A stretch of 25,102 nucleotides of DNA from CAYNQK01 sp964470375 (GCA_964470375.1 CAYYCP010000050.1:1-25102), one strand, 5' to 3'. Counted from the first letter of the stretch, positions 7,841-16,077 are shown. A program made the numbers and translations. Notes: generated by a model not told the origin, from the sequence alone.

Positions 7841-8737
7841 ATGACCGAGCCTGCCCGCCCGGGGAGGGCCGCCCCGGGCGCCCTGTCCATCCTGGCCGCC
7901 TGCGCCCTCTTCGGCACTAACTCCATCATCGTCAAGGCGGTGTCGGCCCGGGTAGATCCCTGGAGCCTCAGCCTCGTCCGCTTCATAGTGGGGGCCTTGT
8001 TGGCCTCGGCGGCCATCGTGGCGGCAGCGCTGCGGGCCGGAAAACCGGCCCTCTCGGGCTTCAAGGTGAGCCGCCCCTGGTCTATGGCCGCCCGGGCCGT
8101 CCTGGGCTTCGCCCAGATGTCCCTCTTCTTCGTGGGGGTGGCCATGACATCCAGCGGCCGGGCCACCCTCCTCATGTGCACCCATCCCATCTTCGCGGCC
8201 CTCCTCGGCCTCTTCTTCTTCCGCGAGCGCCTGCCCGCGGGGGTCTACCCGGGCATCGCCTTGGGCTTCGCCGGGGCCTGCGTGGTCTTCTGGGACGGAT
8301 CGGCCTACTCCCTGGCGGGCAATTTGATATGCTTGGCGGCCGGGGCATCCAACGGACTGGGAATGCACTTTGTGAAGCGGGTCAGACAGGATCACGGGGC
8401 CCTCCTCGTCTACCTTGCCCCCTGCCTCCTGGGAATCCTGGGCTCATCCTTCGCGGCCCCGGGCCTGGCCCGGATTGACAGTGCGGATTGGGGCATCCTG
8501 ATCGGCATCGGAGTCATGGCCTTCGCGGGGCAGTTCTGCATGGGCTGGGGGCTCAAGTACATGGCCGCCACGGCGGGCAGCCTCCTGGGGCTCACGGAGG
8601 TCCTCTTCGCCCTCTCCCTGAGCGCCATCGTCCTGCACGAGCGCATGACCCCGAGCTTCATCATGGGGGCGGTCCTCATCCTGGGGGGCTTGGCCCTCAC
8701 CGCCCTGGCGATGGGGAGGGGCCGCAGCGCGGCTTAG
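7841..8737 (+). CDS. EamA/DMT-superfamily membrane transporter
   Basis: 298 aa with ten hydrophobic helices in two five-helix halves, each an EamA repeat (first half ~17-145, second ~150-290). This is the fold of the drug/metabolite transporter superfamily (RhaT, YdcZ, RarD and others). Substrates range from amino acids to sugars and cannot be predicted here. It starts 82 bp after the aldo/keto reductase. It ends tail-to-tail with the ABC exporter, the two stop codons overlapping within TTAG at 8734-8737. No Shine-Dalgarno precedes the ATG, which may be leaderless. Confidence 0.9.
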   Translation: MTEPARPGRAAPGALSILAACALFGTNSIIVKAVSARVDPWSLSLVRFIVGALLASAAIVAAALRAGKPALSGFKVSRPWSMAARAVLGFAQMSLFFVGVAMTSSGRATLLMCTHPIFAALLGLFFFRERLPAGVYPGIALGFAGACVVFWDGSAYSLAGNLICLAAGASNGLGMHFVKRVRQDHGALLVYLAPCLLGILGSSFAAPGLARIDSADWGILIGIGVMAFAGQFCMGWGLKYMAATAGSLLGLTEVLFALSLSAIVLHERMTPSFIMGAVLILGGLALTALAMGRGRSAA

Positions 8738-10536
8738 GCGCCAGCCTCTTTCTCGGCCCCCAGGGCGAACTGCACGTCGTAGAGCTTCTTGTAGAGGCCG
8801 CCCGCGGCCAGGAGCTCGGCGTGGCGGCCGCTCTCCACGGCCCGGCCCTCGTCCACCACATAGATCACGTCGGCCTCCTCCACTGTGGAGAGGCGATGGG
8901 CTATGACGATGACGGTCTTGCAGCGCCCCAGCTCCTTGAGGGCGGCCTGGATGGCCTCCTCGCTATGGGAGTCCAGGGAGGAGGTGGCCTCGTCCAGGAG
9001 GAGAATGGGGGCGTCCTTGAGGAAGGCCCGGGCTATGGCGATGCGCTGCTTCTGCCCGCCCGAGAGCTTGAGGCCGCGCTCGCCCACCAGGGTGTCGTAG
9101 CCCTTCTCCAGCCTGTCGATGAATTCGTCCGCGCGGGCGGCATTGGCGGCCCGGGCGATGTCCTCGGCGCACGCGCCCGGCCTACCACAGCCTATGTTCT
9201 CCGCGATGGTGCCGTCGAAGAGGAAGGGCTCCTGAGGGACGTAGGCCATGGCCTGGCGCAGGGACCGGTAGCTCAGGCCCTGTCCGTCCCCGTCCTCCGC
9301 GACGATGCCGGGGCCTAAGTGGATGGAGCCCTCCGCGGGCTTGTGGAATCCCAGAAGAATCTTGAGGACGGTGGTCTTGCCCCCGCCCGAGGGCCCCACC
9401 AGAGCCGCCATGCCGCCCGCCGGAACCTCCATGCTGAAACCGTCCAGAGCCTTTCGCTGCCCGTCGTAGGAGAAGCTGATGTCGCGCATCGCCACGGCCA
9501 AAGCGGGCGTATTTGAGACGGCGTATCGACCGGATTCGGCCCTCTCGGGCTCCTCAGGCTCGCACATGAGCTCGGACACCCGGGCCTCCCCGGCCAGGTA
9601 GCCCTGGAACTGCGCCACGGCCCGGCCGGTCTCGCGGAGCATGCGGTTGACGTTCCACATGAGGTTGACCATGGCCAACATGGTGCCGAAGCTCATGCGC
9701 CCCTGCCCGGCCAGGACGGCCCCCGCGGCCAGGATGCCGCCGAAGTTGAGCCAGCCCATGAGGACGTTGTACGATTCCAGGCCGGCGCTCCGGGCGGTCC
9801 GGGACATAGACGCGGACAGGACCTCCCGGTTGTGCTCCTCGAAACGGTCGCGCATGCGCTCCTGGAGGCGGAACTGCTTGATGACGGCGAAGCCGCCCAG
9901 GATGTCGGACAGGGACTCGGTGAGCCGGCCCGAGGCCGCCTGGATGCGGGCGCTCAGCTTCTCTATGGAACGGGCCATGCGCATGTTGAGGAAGGTGAAG
10001 GCGGCGCTGGTGGGCAGGAGGACGAGGCTGACCCGCCAGTCCAGGACGATCATGGAGATCACCGCGCCCGTCCCGGCCATCAGCATGACCACCAGGTTCC
10101 ACAGGGGCCAGTCGGCGCAGCTCTTGAGGGTGTTGATGTCGTTCGTCAGGCGGGACACGGTGTCGCCCGAGTGTCGAGCCTCGTAGTAGGGAGCAGGCAG
10201 GGCCAGGGCCCGCCCGAAGGCCTTCTTGCGTAGGTCCCCGGTGAGGCGGTACAGGGTGGCCATGAAGAGATAGATGAAGACCACGAAGACCGGGGCTCCC
10301 ACCGCCGAGACCCCGGACATGAACAGGACGCCCCTGACCAGGCCCCGCATGTCCCCGGCTATGGCGGAGTCTATCATCAGCCTCACGGTCAGGGGGATGC
10401 TGATGTAGAAGGTGACCTCGGCCAGGGCGGTGGCCATGAAGCCCGTGAGGTAGCTGCGCATGCGCGGGGCCACGAAGTGAATGACGCGCAGGAAGGCGCC
10501 GGGGGCTTTCTTCTCTTTCATCGCCTTATTCGCCAT
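8734..10536 (-). CDS. ABC exporter half-transporter, second gene of a pair
   Basis: 600 aa. An N-terminal six-helix exporter domain (~1-320) is fused to an ATPase domain. The ATPase motifs are complete: Walker A GPSGGGKTT, signature LSGGQKQR, Walker B ILLLDEATSSLD with the catalytic glutamate, and the switch histidine in IAHRLSTVE. The family (MsbA/LmrA/BmrCD type) exports lipids, drugs or peptides from the cytoplasm; the cargo here is unknown. I place the start at the ATG at 10536 (MANKAMKEKK), with GGGGAGGG upstream. It overlaps the end of the preceding exporter gene by 11 bp, which suggests translational coupling and a heterodimer. Longer starts upstream would run into the neighbour's coding sequence. 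Confidence 0.92.
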   Translation of the reverse strand: MANKAMKEKKAPGAFLRVIHFVAPRMRSYLTGFMATALAEVTFYISIPLTVRLMIDSAIAGDMRGLVRGVLFMSGVSAVGAPVFVVFIYLFMATLYRLTGDLRKKAFGRALALPAPYYEARHSGDTVSRLTNDINTLKSCADWPLWNLVVMLMAGTGAVISMIVLDWRVSLVLLPTSAAFTFLNMRMARSIEKLSARIQAASGRLTESLSDILGGFAVIKQFRLQERMRDRFEEHNREVLSASMSRTARSAGLESYNVLMGWLNFGGILAAGAVLAGQGRMSFGTMLAMVNLMWNVNRMLRETGRAVAQFQGYLAGEARVSELMCEPEEPERAESGRYAVSNTPALAVAMRDISFSYDGQRKALDGFSMEVPAGGMAALVGPSGGGKTTVLKILLGFHKPAEGSIHLGPGIVAEDGDGQGLSYRSLRQAMAYVPQEPFLFDGTIAENIGCGRPGACAEDIARAANAARADEFIDRLEKGYDTLVGERGLKLSGGQKQRIAIARAFLKDAPILLLDEATSSLDSHSEEAIQAALKELGRCKTVIVIAHRLSTVEEADVIYVVDEGRAVESGRHAELLAAGGLYKKLYDVQFALGAEKEAGA

Positions 10537-12498
10537 CGCGCCCTCCCCGGTCCGGGACCTCGCCCATGTCTTCCTGCGAGTTGAACTGGCGGGAATAGAG
10601 GGCGGCGTAGAGGCCGCCCGCGGCCAGGAGCGCCTCATGGGGCCCCTCCTCGGCTACCCGCCCCTTGTCCATGACCAGGATGCGGTCGACGCCCTTGATG
10701 GTNNNNNNNNNNNNNNNNNNNNNNNNNNNNNNNNNNNNNNNNNNNNNNNNNNNNNNNNNNNNNNNNNNNNNNNNNNNNNNNNNNNNNNNNNNNNNNNNNN
10801 NNCCTCGGCTACCCGCCCCTTGTCCATGACCAGGATGCGGTCGACGCCCTTGATGGTGGAGAGACGGTGGGCCACGATGACGGCCGTACGCCCCTCCAGG
10901 CTACGCTCGATGGCTTCCTGCACGAGGGCTTCGGAGTGGGTGTCCAGGGCCGATGTGGGCTCGTCCAGGAGGAGGAAGGGGGCGTCCTTAAGGATGGCCC
11001 GGGCTAGGGCGATGCGCTGCCTCTGCCCGCCTGAGAGCTTGATCCCCCGCTCGCCCACCTGGGTCTCGTAGCCCTGGGGGGCCTTAAGGATGAATTCCTC
11101 GGCGTTGGCGGTGCGGGCGGCCGCCTCAATCTCCTCGCGTGAGGCGCCGGGGCGGCCGTAGGCTATGTTCTCAAGGATGCTGGTCGGAAAGAGGAAGACG
11201 TCCTGGGAGATGACGGAGAGGCGGGAGCGCAGGGCGGACAGGTCCCACTCGCGGCTGTCGTGGCCCTCCACCAGGATGCGCCCGGTATGGGTCTCGTAGT
11301 CCCCGCAGGCCAGCTTGAGGACGGTGCTCTTGCCGCAGCCCGAGGCGCCCACGATGGCGATGCGCTCGCCCCTGGCCAGGCTGAAGCTCATGCCCTGGAG
11401 GACGGGCGGGCCCTCGCCGTAGGAGAAGCTCACCTCCTCGAAGCGGATGGCTTCACCGCCCCCGCTAGGGGAACTCCCACCAGGGGTATCTCCCCCGGCG
11501 AAATCCCCGCCGCCCGAGCGTTCGGGCTTGATGTCCATGACCTCGGCCACCCGCTCGCCGGCGCCCATGGAGCGCTTCAGGCGGTTGAGCATGTCCGGGA
11601 GGAAGGCCAGGGGCCACTGGACGAAGCCGAAGAGGAAGTGGAAGGCCACCAGCTGGCCCGGGCTCATCTCCCCGCGGATGATGAGGTAGCTTCCGAAGCC
11701 TATGCAGAACACGGTCGGCATGGCCCTGAGGAGGATGTTGAAGGGCGGGGTCCAGCGCATGACCTTGGCGGCCTTGACCTCGTAGTCCACGTCCTCGTCC
11801 ACGCAGGCGCCGTACTTGGCGGCCATGGCGGCCTGCATGCCGTAGGCCTTCACGGTCAGGATGCCCCCCAGGGCGTCCTGGACCACCGCTCCGGCCCGGC
11901 CCAGGGCGTCTCCGGCCTTGCGGAAGTAACCGAACATATTCCTGGTCAGGACATTGACGATGACGAGGGCCACAGGCACGGTGATGACGCTGACGATGAG
12001 GAGCTTCCAGTTGAGCCAGGCCATGTAGGCCGCCGCGGCCAGGAGCATGGCCATCTGCATGAAGACGTCCAGGAGGGTCCCGCCCATGAAGTCCTGGACG
12101 GCCGAGAGGTCGTTGCTCAGGCGCGAGAGGAGGTCACCCGAGTGGCGGTTCTCCATGGCCACGTGGGGCAGGCGCTCCAGGTGCTCGGCGGCGCTCAGGC
12201 GGAAGTCGTGGAGGAAGCAGGCGCTGAAGGAGCCGTAAAGATAGTTGATGCAGAAGGCCCCTAGGAGGTCGGCGGCGACGGCCAGGCCGTAGAAGGTCAG
12301 ATAGCGCGCCAGCTGATCCCGCTCCGAGCCCAGGGCCGCGTCTATGAGGCGCCCCAGGAAGCCGGCTTGGATCAGGTTCACGGCCAAGCCCGCCGCGGAG
12401 AAGACCATGCAGCCGGCCAGGAGCCAGCGGTAGGGCCGGACGTAGGGCGTGAAGTGCCTGAGGGTCTTGATGATAGCCGTCTTGCGTTCGCGTCCCAT
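10526..12498 (-). CDS. ABC exporter half-transporter, first gene of a pair (crossed by a false assembly gap)
   Basis: As assembled, the 3' part is interrupted by 100 N. Collapsing the duplicated 55 bp around the gap gives one frame of 605 aa. Its tail reads on as GRVAEEGPHEALLAAGG and ends at a TAA at 10526-10528, exactly as this family should end. Six membrane helices precede the ATPase domain: Walker A GASGCGKST, signature LSGGQRQR, Walker B FLLLDEPTSALD and VAHRLSTIK. Both partners keep the catalytic glutamate, so neither site looks degenerate, unlike many heterodimeric exporters. The ATG at 12498 is chosen for AGGGGAGG 4 nt upstream; an ATG at 12528 is possible. The gene is divergent from cysteine synthase, which makes a thiol or amino-acid cargo conceivable, but this is weak. 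Confidence 0.9.
10648..10857. other. Artefactual scaffold gap with duplicated 55-bp contig ends
   Basis: 100 N (10703-10802) are flanked by two identical 55-bp copies, 10648-10702 and 10803-10857. An overlap of exactly 55 bp is what two neighbouring contigs of a de Bruijn graph assembly with k=55 would share. Removing one copy and the Ns (155 bp) makes the exporter gene continuous and in frame. This is therefore not a biological repeat. Confidence 0.93.
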
Positions 12499-12520
12499 CC
12501 TGCCTCCCCTGAGTCTGTCC

Positions 12521-12551
12521 ATCATCGCCCGCCCGCCTAGGCCGATGTCAA
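12521..12551 (-). promoter_or_regulatory. Putative promoter of the ABC exporter pair
   Basis: On the minus strand a perfect TTGACA (12551-12546) is followed, after a long 19-bp spacer, by a partial -10 GATGAT (12526-12521). The predicted start would be near 12514, just before the Shine-Dalgarno. The -35 lies back-to-back with that of cysteine synthase, 17 bp away. Confidence 0.35.
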
Positions 12552-12568
12552 GCGCCCAGCCGGCTAAA

Positions 12569-12597
12569 TTGACAGGCGCCCCCGCCCTACCTATCAT
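12569..12597 (+). promoter_or_regulatory. Sigma-70-type promoter of cysteine synthase
   Basis: TTGACA (12569-12574), a 17-bp spacer and TATCAT (12592-12597) form a near-consensus promoter. The predicted start is near 12604, leaving a leader of about 49 nt before the ATG at 12653. Confidence 0.7.
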
Positions 12598-12652
12598 GGG
12601 CAGGCGTGGCCGCCATCGCCCTGAATCTGGCGGCGCGCCCGGAGACCGCGGG

Positions 12653-13710
12653 ATGCTCATTGACTCGATACTGGACTGCATAGGGCGGACGCCAATCATC
12701 TCCCTCAAGAAAGCCACCGGCCTGGACATCTTCGCCAAGCTGGAGTTCCTCAACCCCGGCGGGAGCGTCAAAGATCGCATAGCCGTCTACATGCTGGAAG
12801 AGGCCGAGCGCCGCGGCGAGCTCAGGCCGGGCATGGCCATAGCCGAGCCCACGTCCGGCAACACAGGCATCGGCCTGGCCCTGGCCGGAATACAGAAGGG
12901 CTACCGGGTCATCATCGTCATGCCCGACAACATGAGCGAGGAGCGCAAGAAGATCATCGCCGCCCTGGGCGCGGAGCTGATCTGCACGCCGGCCGAGGAG
13001 AGCCTGGAGGGCTGCATCCGCAAGATAGCCGAGATCAAGGCCGCCGACCTATCGGTCTACGTGCCCCAGCAGTTCGAGAACATGGACAATCCGCGCGCCC
13101 ACTACCTCTCCACGGCCCCGGAGATATGGGAGGACCTGGGCGGGAAGCTGGACGCCTTCGTCTCGGGCCTAGGCAGCGGGGGCACCCTGGCGGGTGTTGG
13201 GAAATTCCTCAAGGAGCGCGACCCGCGCCTGCGCATCGCGGCCGTGGAGCCCAAGAACGTTTCGGCCCTCCTGGGCCATGAGCCGGGCCTCCACAGGATC
13301 CAGGGCATAGGCGACGGCTTCGTGCCCTCCGTCCTGGACCCGGCCATGATAGACCAGGTCATCGAGGTGACTGACGAGGACGCCATCTCCACGGCCCGCA
13401 CGCTGGCGCGCGCCCAAGGCCTCCTGGCGGGCACATCGGCCGGGGCCAACGTGTGGGCATCCATCCAGGTGGCCCGCGGCCTGGGCCCGGGGGCGCGGGT
13501 GGCCACCATCCTCCNNNNNNNNNNNNNNNNNNNNNNNNNNNNNNNNNNNNNNNNNNNNNNNNNNNNNNNNNNNNNNNNNNNNNNNNNNNNNNNNNNNNNN
13601 NNNNNNNNNNNNNNTCCATCCAGGTGGCCCGCGGCCTGGGCCCGGGGGCGCGGGTGGCCACCATCCTCCCCGACCGGGCCGAGCGCTACTTCAGCACGGC
13701 CCTGATATAA
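12653..13710 (+). CDS. cysK: Cysteine synthase, O-acetylserine sulfhydrylase (crossed by a false assembly gap)
   Basis: The enzyme makes L-cysteine from O-acetylserine and sulfide using pyridoxal phosphate in the cytoplasm. Collapsing the duplicated 55 bp around the 100-N gap gives 300 aa, the usual family length, ending ILPDRAERYFSTALI, a typical CysK-like C-terminus. The pyridoxal-binding lysine is Lys40 in NPGGSVKDR. The substrate loop TSGNTGIGLAL and the phosphate-binding GLGSGGTLAG are intact. The ATG at 12653 is chosen for GGAG 8 nt upstream and because it lies downstream of the strong promoter. A longer in-frame opening back to 12449 covers the promoter and is not real. CysK versus CysM or a cystathionine beta-synthase-like paralogue is decided only by overall resemblance. 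Confidence 0.93.
13460..13669. other. Second artefactual scaffold gap with duplicated 55-bp contig ends
   Basis: 100 N (13515-13614) are flanked by identical 55-bp copies, 13460-13514 and 13615-13669. The overlap length equals that of the other gap. Deleting 155 bp restores the cysteine synthase frame through to its stop at 13708-13710. Confidence 0.93.
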
Positions 13711-13753
13711 CCTGGCCGGTGGGCATACCCATCGTGTAGACTGATATTCCAGC

Positions 13754-14971
13754 ATGCGCGACGATGTGCCGGAGCAGAGGGACTACAGCGCCCTGGACAA
13801 GGCCGTCCTCAGGACGCCGCCCGGGGCGGAGGCTTCCATCGCCGCGCTGGCCAAGTGGCTCCAGCGGCCCGACCAGGCCGACACAGCCCGGGCTATCTAC
13901 ACCTGGATCGCCCACAACATCTCCTACGATACCCAGGCCTATTTCGGGCACTCAGAGATCAAAGGCGGGGACGCCCCGCGCAGCGGGGACGCACGGAGCA
14001 CCCTGGCCCGGCGCAAGGCCGTCTGCCAGGGCTTCGCCGAGCTTTACCAGGGCCTGGCCGAGGCCTGCGGCCTGGAATGCGCCATCGTCAGCGGCCACGC
14101 TAAGGGCTACGGATTCAAGGCGGGAGACGGGGGCCTGGAATCCAACCATGCCTGGAACACCGTGAAGATCGATGGCCGGTGGCGCCTCTTGGACTCCACC
14201 TGGGGGGCCGGAGCTATTGGCCGCGACCGGCGCTTCGAGCCCCGTTTCACGGACTTCTACTTCTTCACCCCACCCCATTACTTCATCTTCAATCACTACC
14301 CGGACGACCCGACCTGGCAGCTTCTCCCCAAACCGGTGAGCATGGCGACCTACGCGGCCATCCCGGAGGTCAGGGCCGGCTTCTTCGAGTACGGCATCCG
14401 CCTGGCCAGCCACCCGCGGGCGGAGATCGAGTGCTCGGGCGAGATCCTCCTGCGCTTCGATTCCAAGCTGCCTTTCGAGCCGGACGCCGACATAGAGCCA
14501 CGACCGTCCGGGCCCGAGCGCAGCTACTGCATCGTCCAACGCGCCTCTGAGGGCTGGGAGCTGCGCTGCCGCCTGCCCGGGCCGGGGCGCTACGGCCTCA
14601 CCGTCTACGGGCGAGATCCCGGTTCGGAGGGGAACTACCGGGCCATCTTCGCCTATTCGCTCCGGGCCCTGCGCGCATACCCCGGGGAAGCCACCTTCCC
14701 CCAGGCCTTCGGGCATTTCAACGCCTGCGGAGCCAGGCTCACCGAACCCCTGGAGGGCCGCCTCAAGCGGGGCGAGCGGAGCTTCGATATCGTTATCCCG
14801 GGGGCCGAGGACGTGGCTGTCGTCTGCGCCGATGCGTGGAGCCACCTCGAAGCCGGGGCTGGCGACCGCTTCGCGGGTAAGGCCTTCCTCAAGCAAGGTG
14901 AGGCCACCCTCTGCGCGCGCTTCCCGGGCCAGAAGCAGCACGCGGGCCTCCTCAGGTACCGGGTGATATAG
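13754..14971 (+). CDS. Transglutaminase-like (kyphoscoliosis peptidase-type) protein
   Basis: 405 aa. A papain-like transglutaminase core covers ~1-160, with the full catalytic triad visible: Cys91 in KAVCQGFAELY, His132 in NHAWNTV and Asp147 in LLDSTWG. The order and spacing match the KY/YebA-type domain, which includes cysteine peptidases and crosslinking enzymes. The remaining ~240 residues are rich in beta strands and may be sandwich domains, as in KY-like proteins. I see no signal peptide or membrane segment, so the protein should be intracellular. It starts 43 bp after cysteine synthase without a good Shine-Dalgarno; a TAGACT at 13737 could be a -10 box giving a very short leader. The activity and target are not known. 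Confidence 0.85.
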   Translation: MRDDVPEQRDYSALDKAVLRTPPGAEASIAALAKWLQRPDQADTARAIYTWIAHNISYDTQAYFGHSEIKGGDAPRSGDARSTLARRKAVCQGFAELYQGLAEACGLECAIVSGHAKGYGFKAGDGGLESNHAWNTVKIDGRWRLLDSTWGAGAIGRDRRFEPRFTDFYFFTPPHYFIFNHYPDDPTWQLLPKPVSMATYAAIPEVRAGFFEYGIRLASHPRAEIECSGEILLRFDSKLPFEPDADIEPRPSGPERSYCIVQRASEGWELRCRLPGPGRYGLTVYGRDPGSEGNYRAIFAYSLRALRAYPGEATFPQAFGHFNACGARLTEPLEGRLKRGERSFDIVIPGAEDVAVVCADAWSHLEAGAGDRFAGKAFLKQGEATLCARFPGQKQHAGLLRYRVI

Positions 14972-14999
14972 GCGGAGACGAGCTCAAGGTGTTCCAGCC

Positions 15000-15389
15000 C
15001 TATGGGCTTGCGGTATGCTCGAGCCTGAGCCCGAGTGAGGAGAAATGCGCGAAGTCTTCAGTATTGTCTGTAGCCAGTGCGGCATTTGAGAGCAGGGCCG
15101 CCGCGGCGATCATGGCGTACACGCGCAAGCCCCTCTTGCGGCCAACGCCATTGAAGAGCCGGGAAGCCTCAAGCGCCTGGTCCGCCGAGAAGGGCAGGAT
15201 CCGGCCGTCCAGGATGGCGAGAACCGTATCGATGCCCGCCTCATCCACAGGACCACGGAGGAACTCGTACCAGCATATCGCGGACGTGCAGAGCGCCTCC
15301 CCCGCGCGAAGCCAAGCGATAATCCTTTTCGATTCCCGGCTACCAGGCACAAGGGCCCGGATGAGGTAGTTCGTGTCTAGGAGGATCAT
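15000..15389 (-). CDS. PIN-domain toxin, VapC-like, with an altered active site
   Basis: 129 aa. The PIN-domain RNase fold is clear: MILLDTNYLI with Asp5, WYEF with Glu42, and ATDNTEDF with Asp108 and Asp112. VapC toxins cleave tRNA or rRNA with magnesium held by these acids. The central acid that normally precedes the conserved IAA helix is absent: the sequence reads RVYAMIAAAA, with Tyr91 where Asp is expected. TAC and GAC differ by one base, although loss of an Asp codon is equally possible. The ATG overlaps the antitoxin stop as ATGA, which fixes the start and indicates coupled translation. It may be a weakened or inactive toxin. Confidence 0.88.
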   Translation of the reverse strand: MILLDTNYLIRALVPGSRESKRIIAWLRAGEALCTSAICWYEFLRGPVDEAGIDTVLAILDGRILPFSADQALEASRLFNGVGRKRGLRVYAMIAAAALLSNAALATDNTEDFAHFSSLGLRLEHTASP

Positions 15390-15655
15390 CGATCCCTGCC
15401 CCAATCGGCCCGGCTCTCGGCCACTTCCCCAAGATAGGCCTCAGCGACATCGGCGGCCAGACCGCCCTGGGAATGATAAGCCTGAAGGCGCTCGATGCGC
15501 GAAGTTATTTCCGCTTCGGCCTCGGTATCTGCCCTTTCGATGGCGCGACGCACGACTTCAGCCTGGGATACCTTCCATATATCAGCGAGTTTCCTGAGCT
15601 TGAGGATCGTCGCTTCATCAAGGGCGAAGCTTGTCCTGCGGTCCATGCGCGTCAT
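15386..15655 (-). CDS. Ribbon-helix-helix antitoxin, VapB-like
   Basis: 89 aa from the ATG at 15655. The N-terminus, RRTSFALDEATILKLRKLAD followed by KVSQAEVVRRAIE, is a ribbon-helix-helix (CopG/Arc type) DNA-binding domain. The acidic C-terminal half should wrap the PIN toxin encoded 4 bp into its end. The start is uncertain: ATGs at 15673, 15655 and 15646 are all in frame and none has a clear Shine-Dalgarno. An inverted repeat covers the 15655 ATG, so the operator and start region overlap, as expected for autoregulation. Confidence 0.85.
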   Translation of the reverse strand: MTRMDRRTSFALDEATILKLRKLADIWKVSQAEVVRRAIERADTEAEAEITSRIERLQAYHSQGGLAADVAEAYLGEVAESRADWGRDR

Positions 15656-15689
15656 ACCATAAGTATGCCGCATAACTGATATATAATCA
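15653..15689. promoter_or_regulatory. Putative antitoxin operator and promoter region
   Basis: CATAC-N5-GTATG (15653-15667) and TGAT-N5-ATCA (15677-15689) are two inverted repeats. They lie in an A+T-rich stretch at the start of the antitoxin gene; the second contains a TATAT core that may be the -10 box. Ribbon-helix-helix antitoxins usually bind such sites to repress their own operon. No firm -35 is visible. Confidence 0.4.
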
Positions 15690-15803
15690 AGAGATATCCA
15701 AGATAACATCCCTCTCCAAATAGCGCTAGATCCCGAGTATCCATTCAAGAGGCTATCCGGTCCTAGATTCCCTCCATGGAAGGCCGCCCATAAACCACAG
15801 ACT

Positions 15804-15966
15804 GTTCCTCGAAGCTTTTTTCAGATTCTTCTATCTCCCAATATGGTGCTACCGGGTTAGGGGGGATGGTGAAGGTAGGAAATAAGGAAAAATCCGCAAA
15901 AACCAGGGGGGAAAGGGTGGGAACTCTTTCTCCCTATAGAGATAGCGCAAAAAAGCTTCGAGGAAC
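15804..15966. mobile_element. MITE-like element, copy 1 (163 bp)
   Basis: A perfect 18-bp terminal inverted repeat, GTTCCTCGAAGCTTTTTT (15804-15821) and its complement (15949-15966), encloses 127 bp without a gene. The element is A+T-richer than its surroundings and lies between the antitoxin gene and the PRPP synthetase promoter. It shares its ends and subterminal bases with 19041-19199, including TTCCTCGAAGCTTTTTT, then CA[GA]ATTC, and a central AATAAGGA. No target-site duplication is obvious, so mobility is inferred. The 148 bp between the antitoxin start and this element hold no gene that I can see. Confidence 0.6.
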
Positions 15967-16026
15967 TAATTAACAAATTGACTCTACGATAGGGATGTCG
16001 AGCGACAATTGAAAAGGAGGGCTTGA

Positions 16027-16056
16027 TTGACATGCCCCGGGGCGGGAGGCTACCCT
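16027..16056 (+). promoter_or_regulatory. Sigma-70-type promoter of the prs operon
   Basis: A perfect TTGACA (16027-16032) is followed after 18 bp by TACCCT (16051-16056). The predicted start is near 16063, 15 nt before the ATG at 16078. An AAGGAGG at 16014-16020 lies upstream of the promoter and serves no gene that I can identify. Confidence 0.5.
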
Positions 16057-16077
16057 GACAGAACAGGGGGACAGGGC

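Noticed and set aside
10648..10857. 55-bp direct repeat flanking the first N-run as a biological repeat
   Set aside because: It is a contig-end overlap: the same length recurs at the second gap and merging restores the frame.
15804..15966. Integron attC site next to a toxin-antitoxin cassette
   Set aside because: The ends lack the GTTRRRY/RYYYAAC core sites, and a second copy flanks a different kind of operon.
16023..16056. A short leader peptide after AAGGAGG (TTG at 16023, 11 codons)
   Set aside because: The prs promoter -35 lies inside it, so it would not be on the prs transcript, and the spacing from AAGGAGG to TTG is too short.
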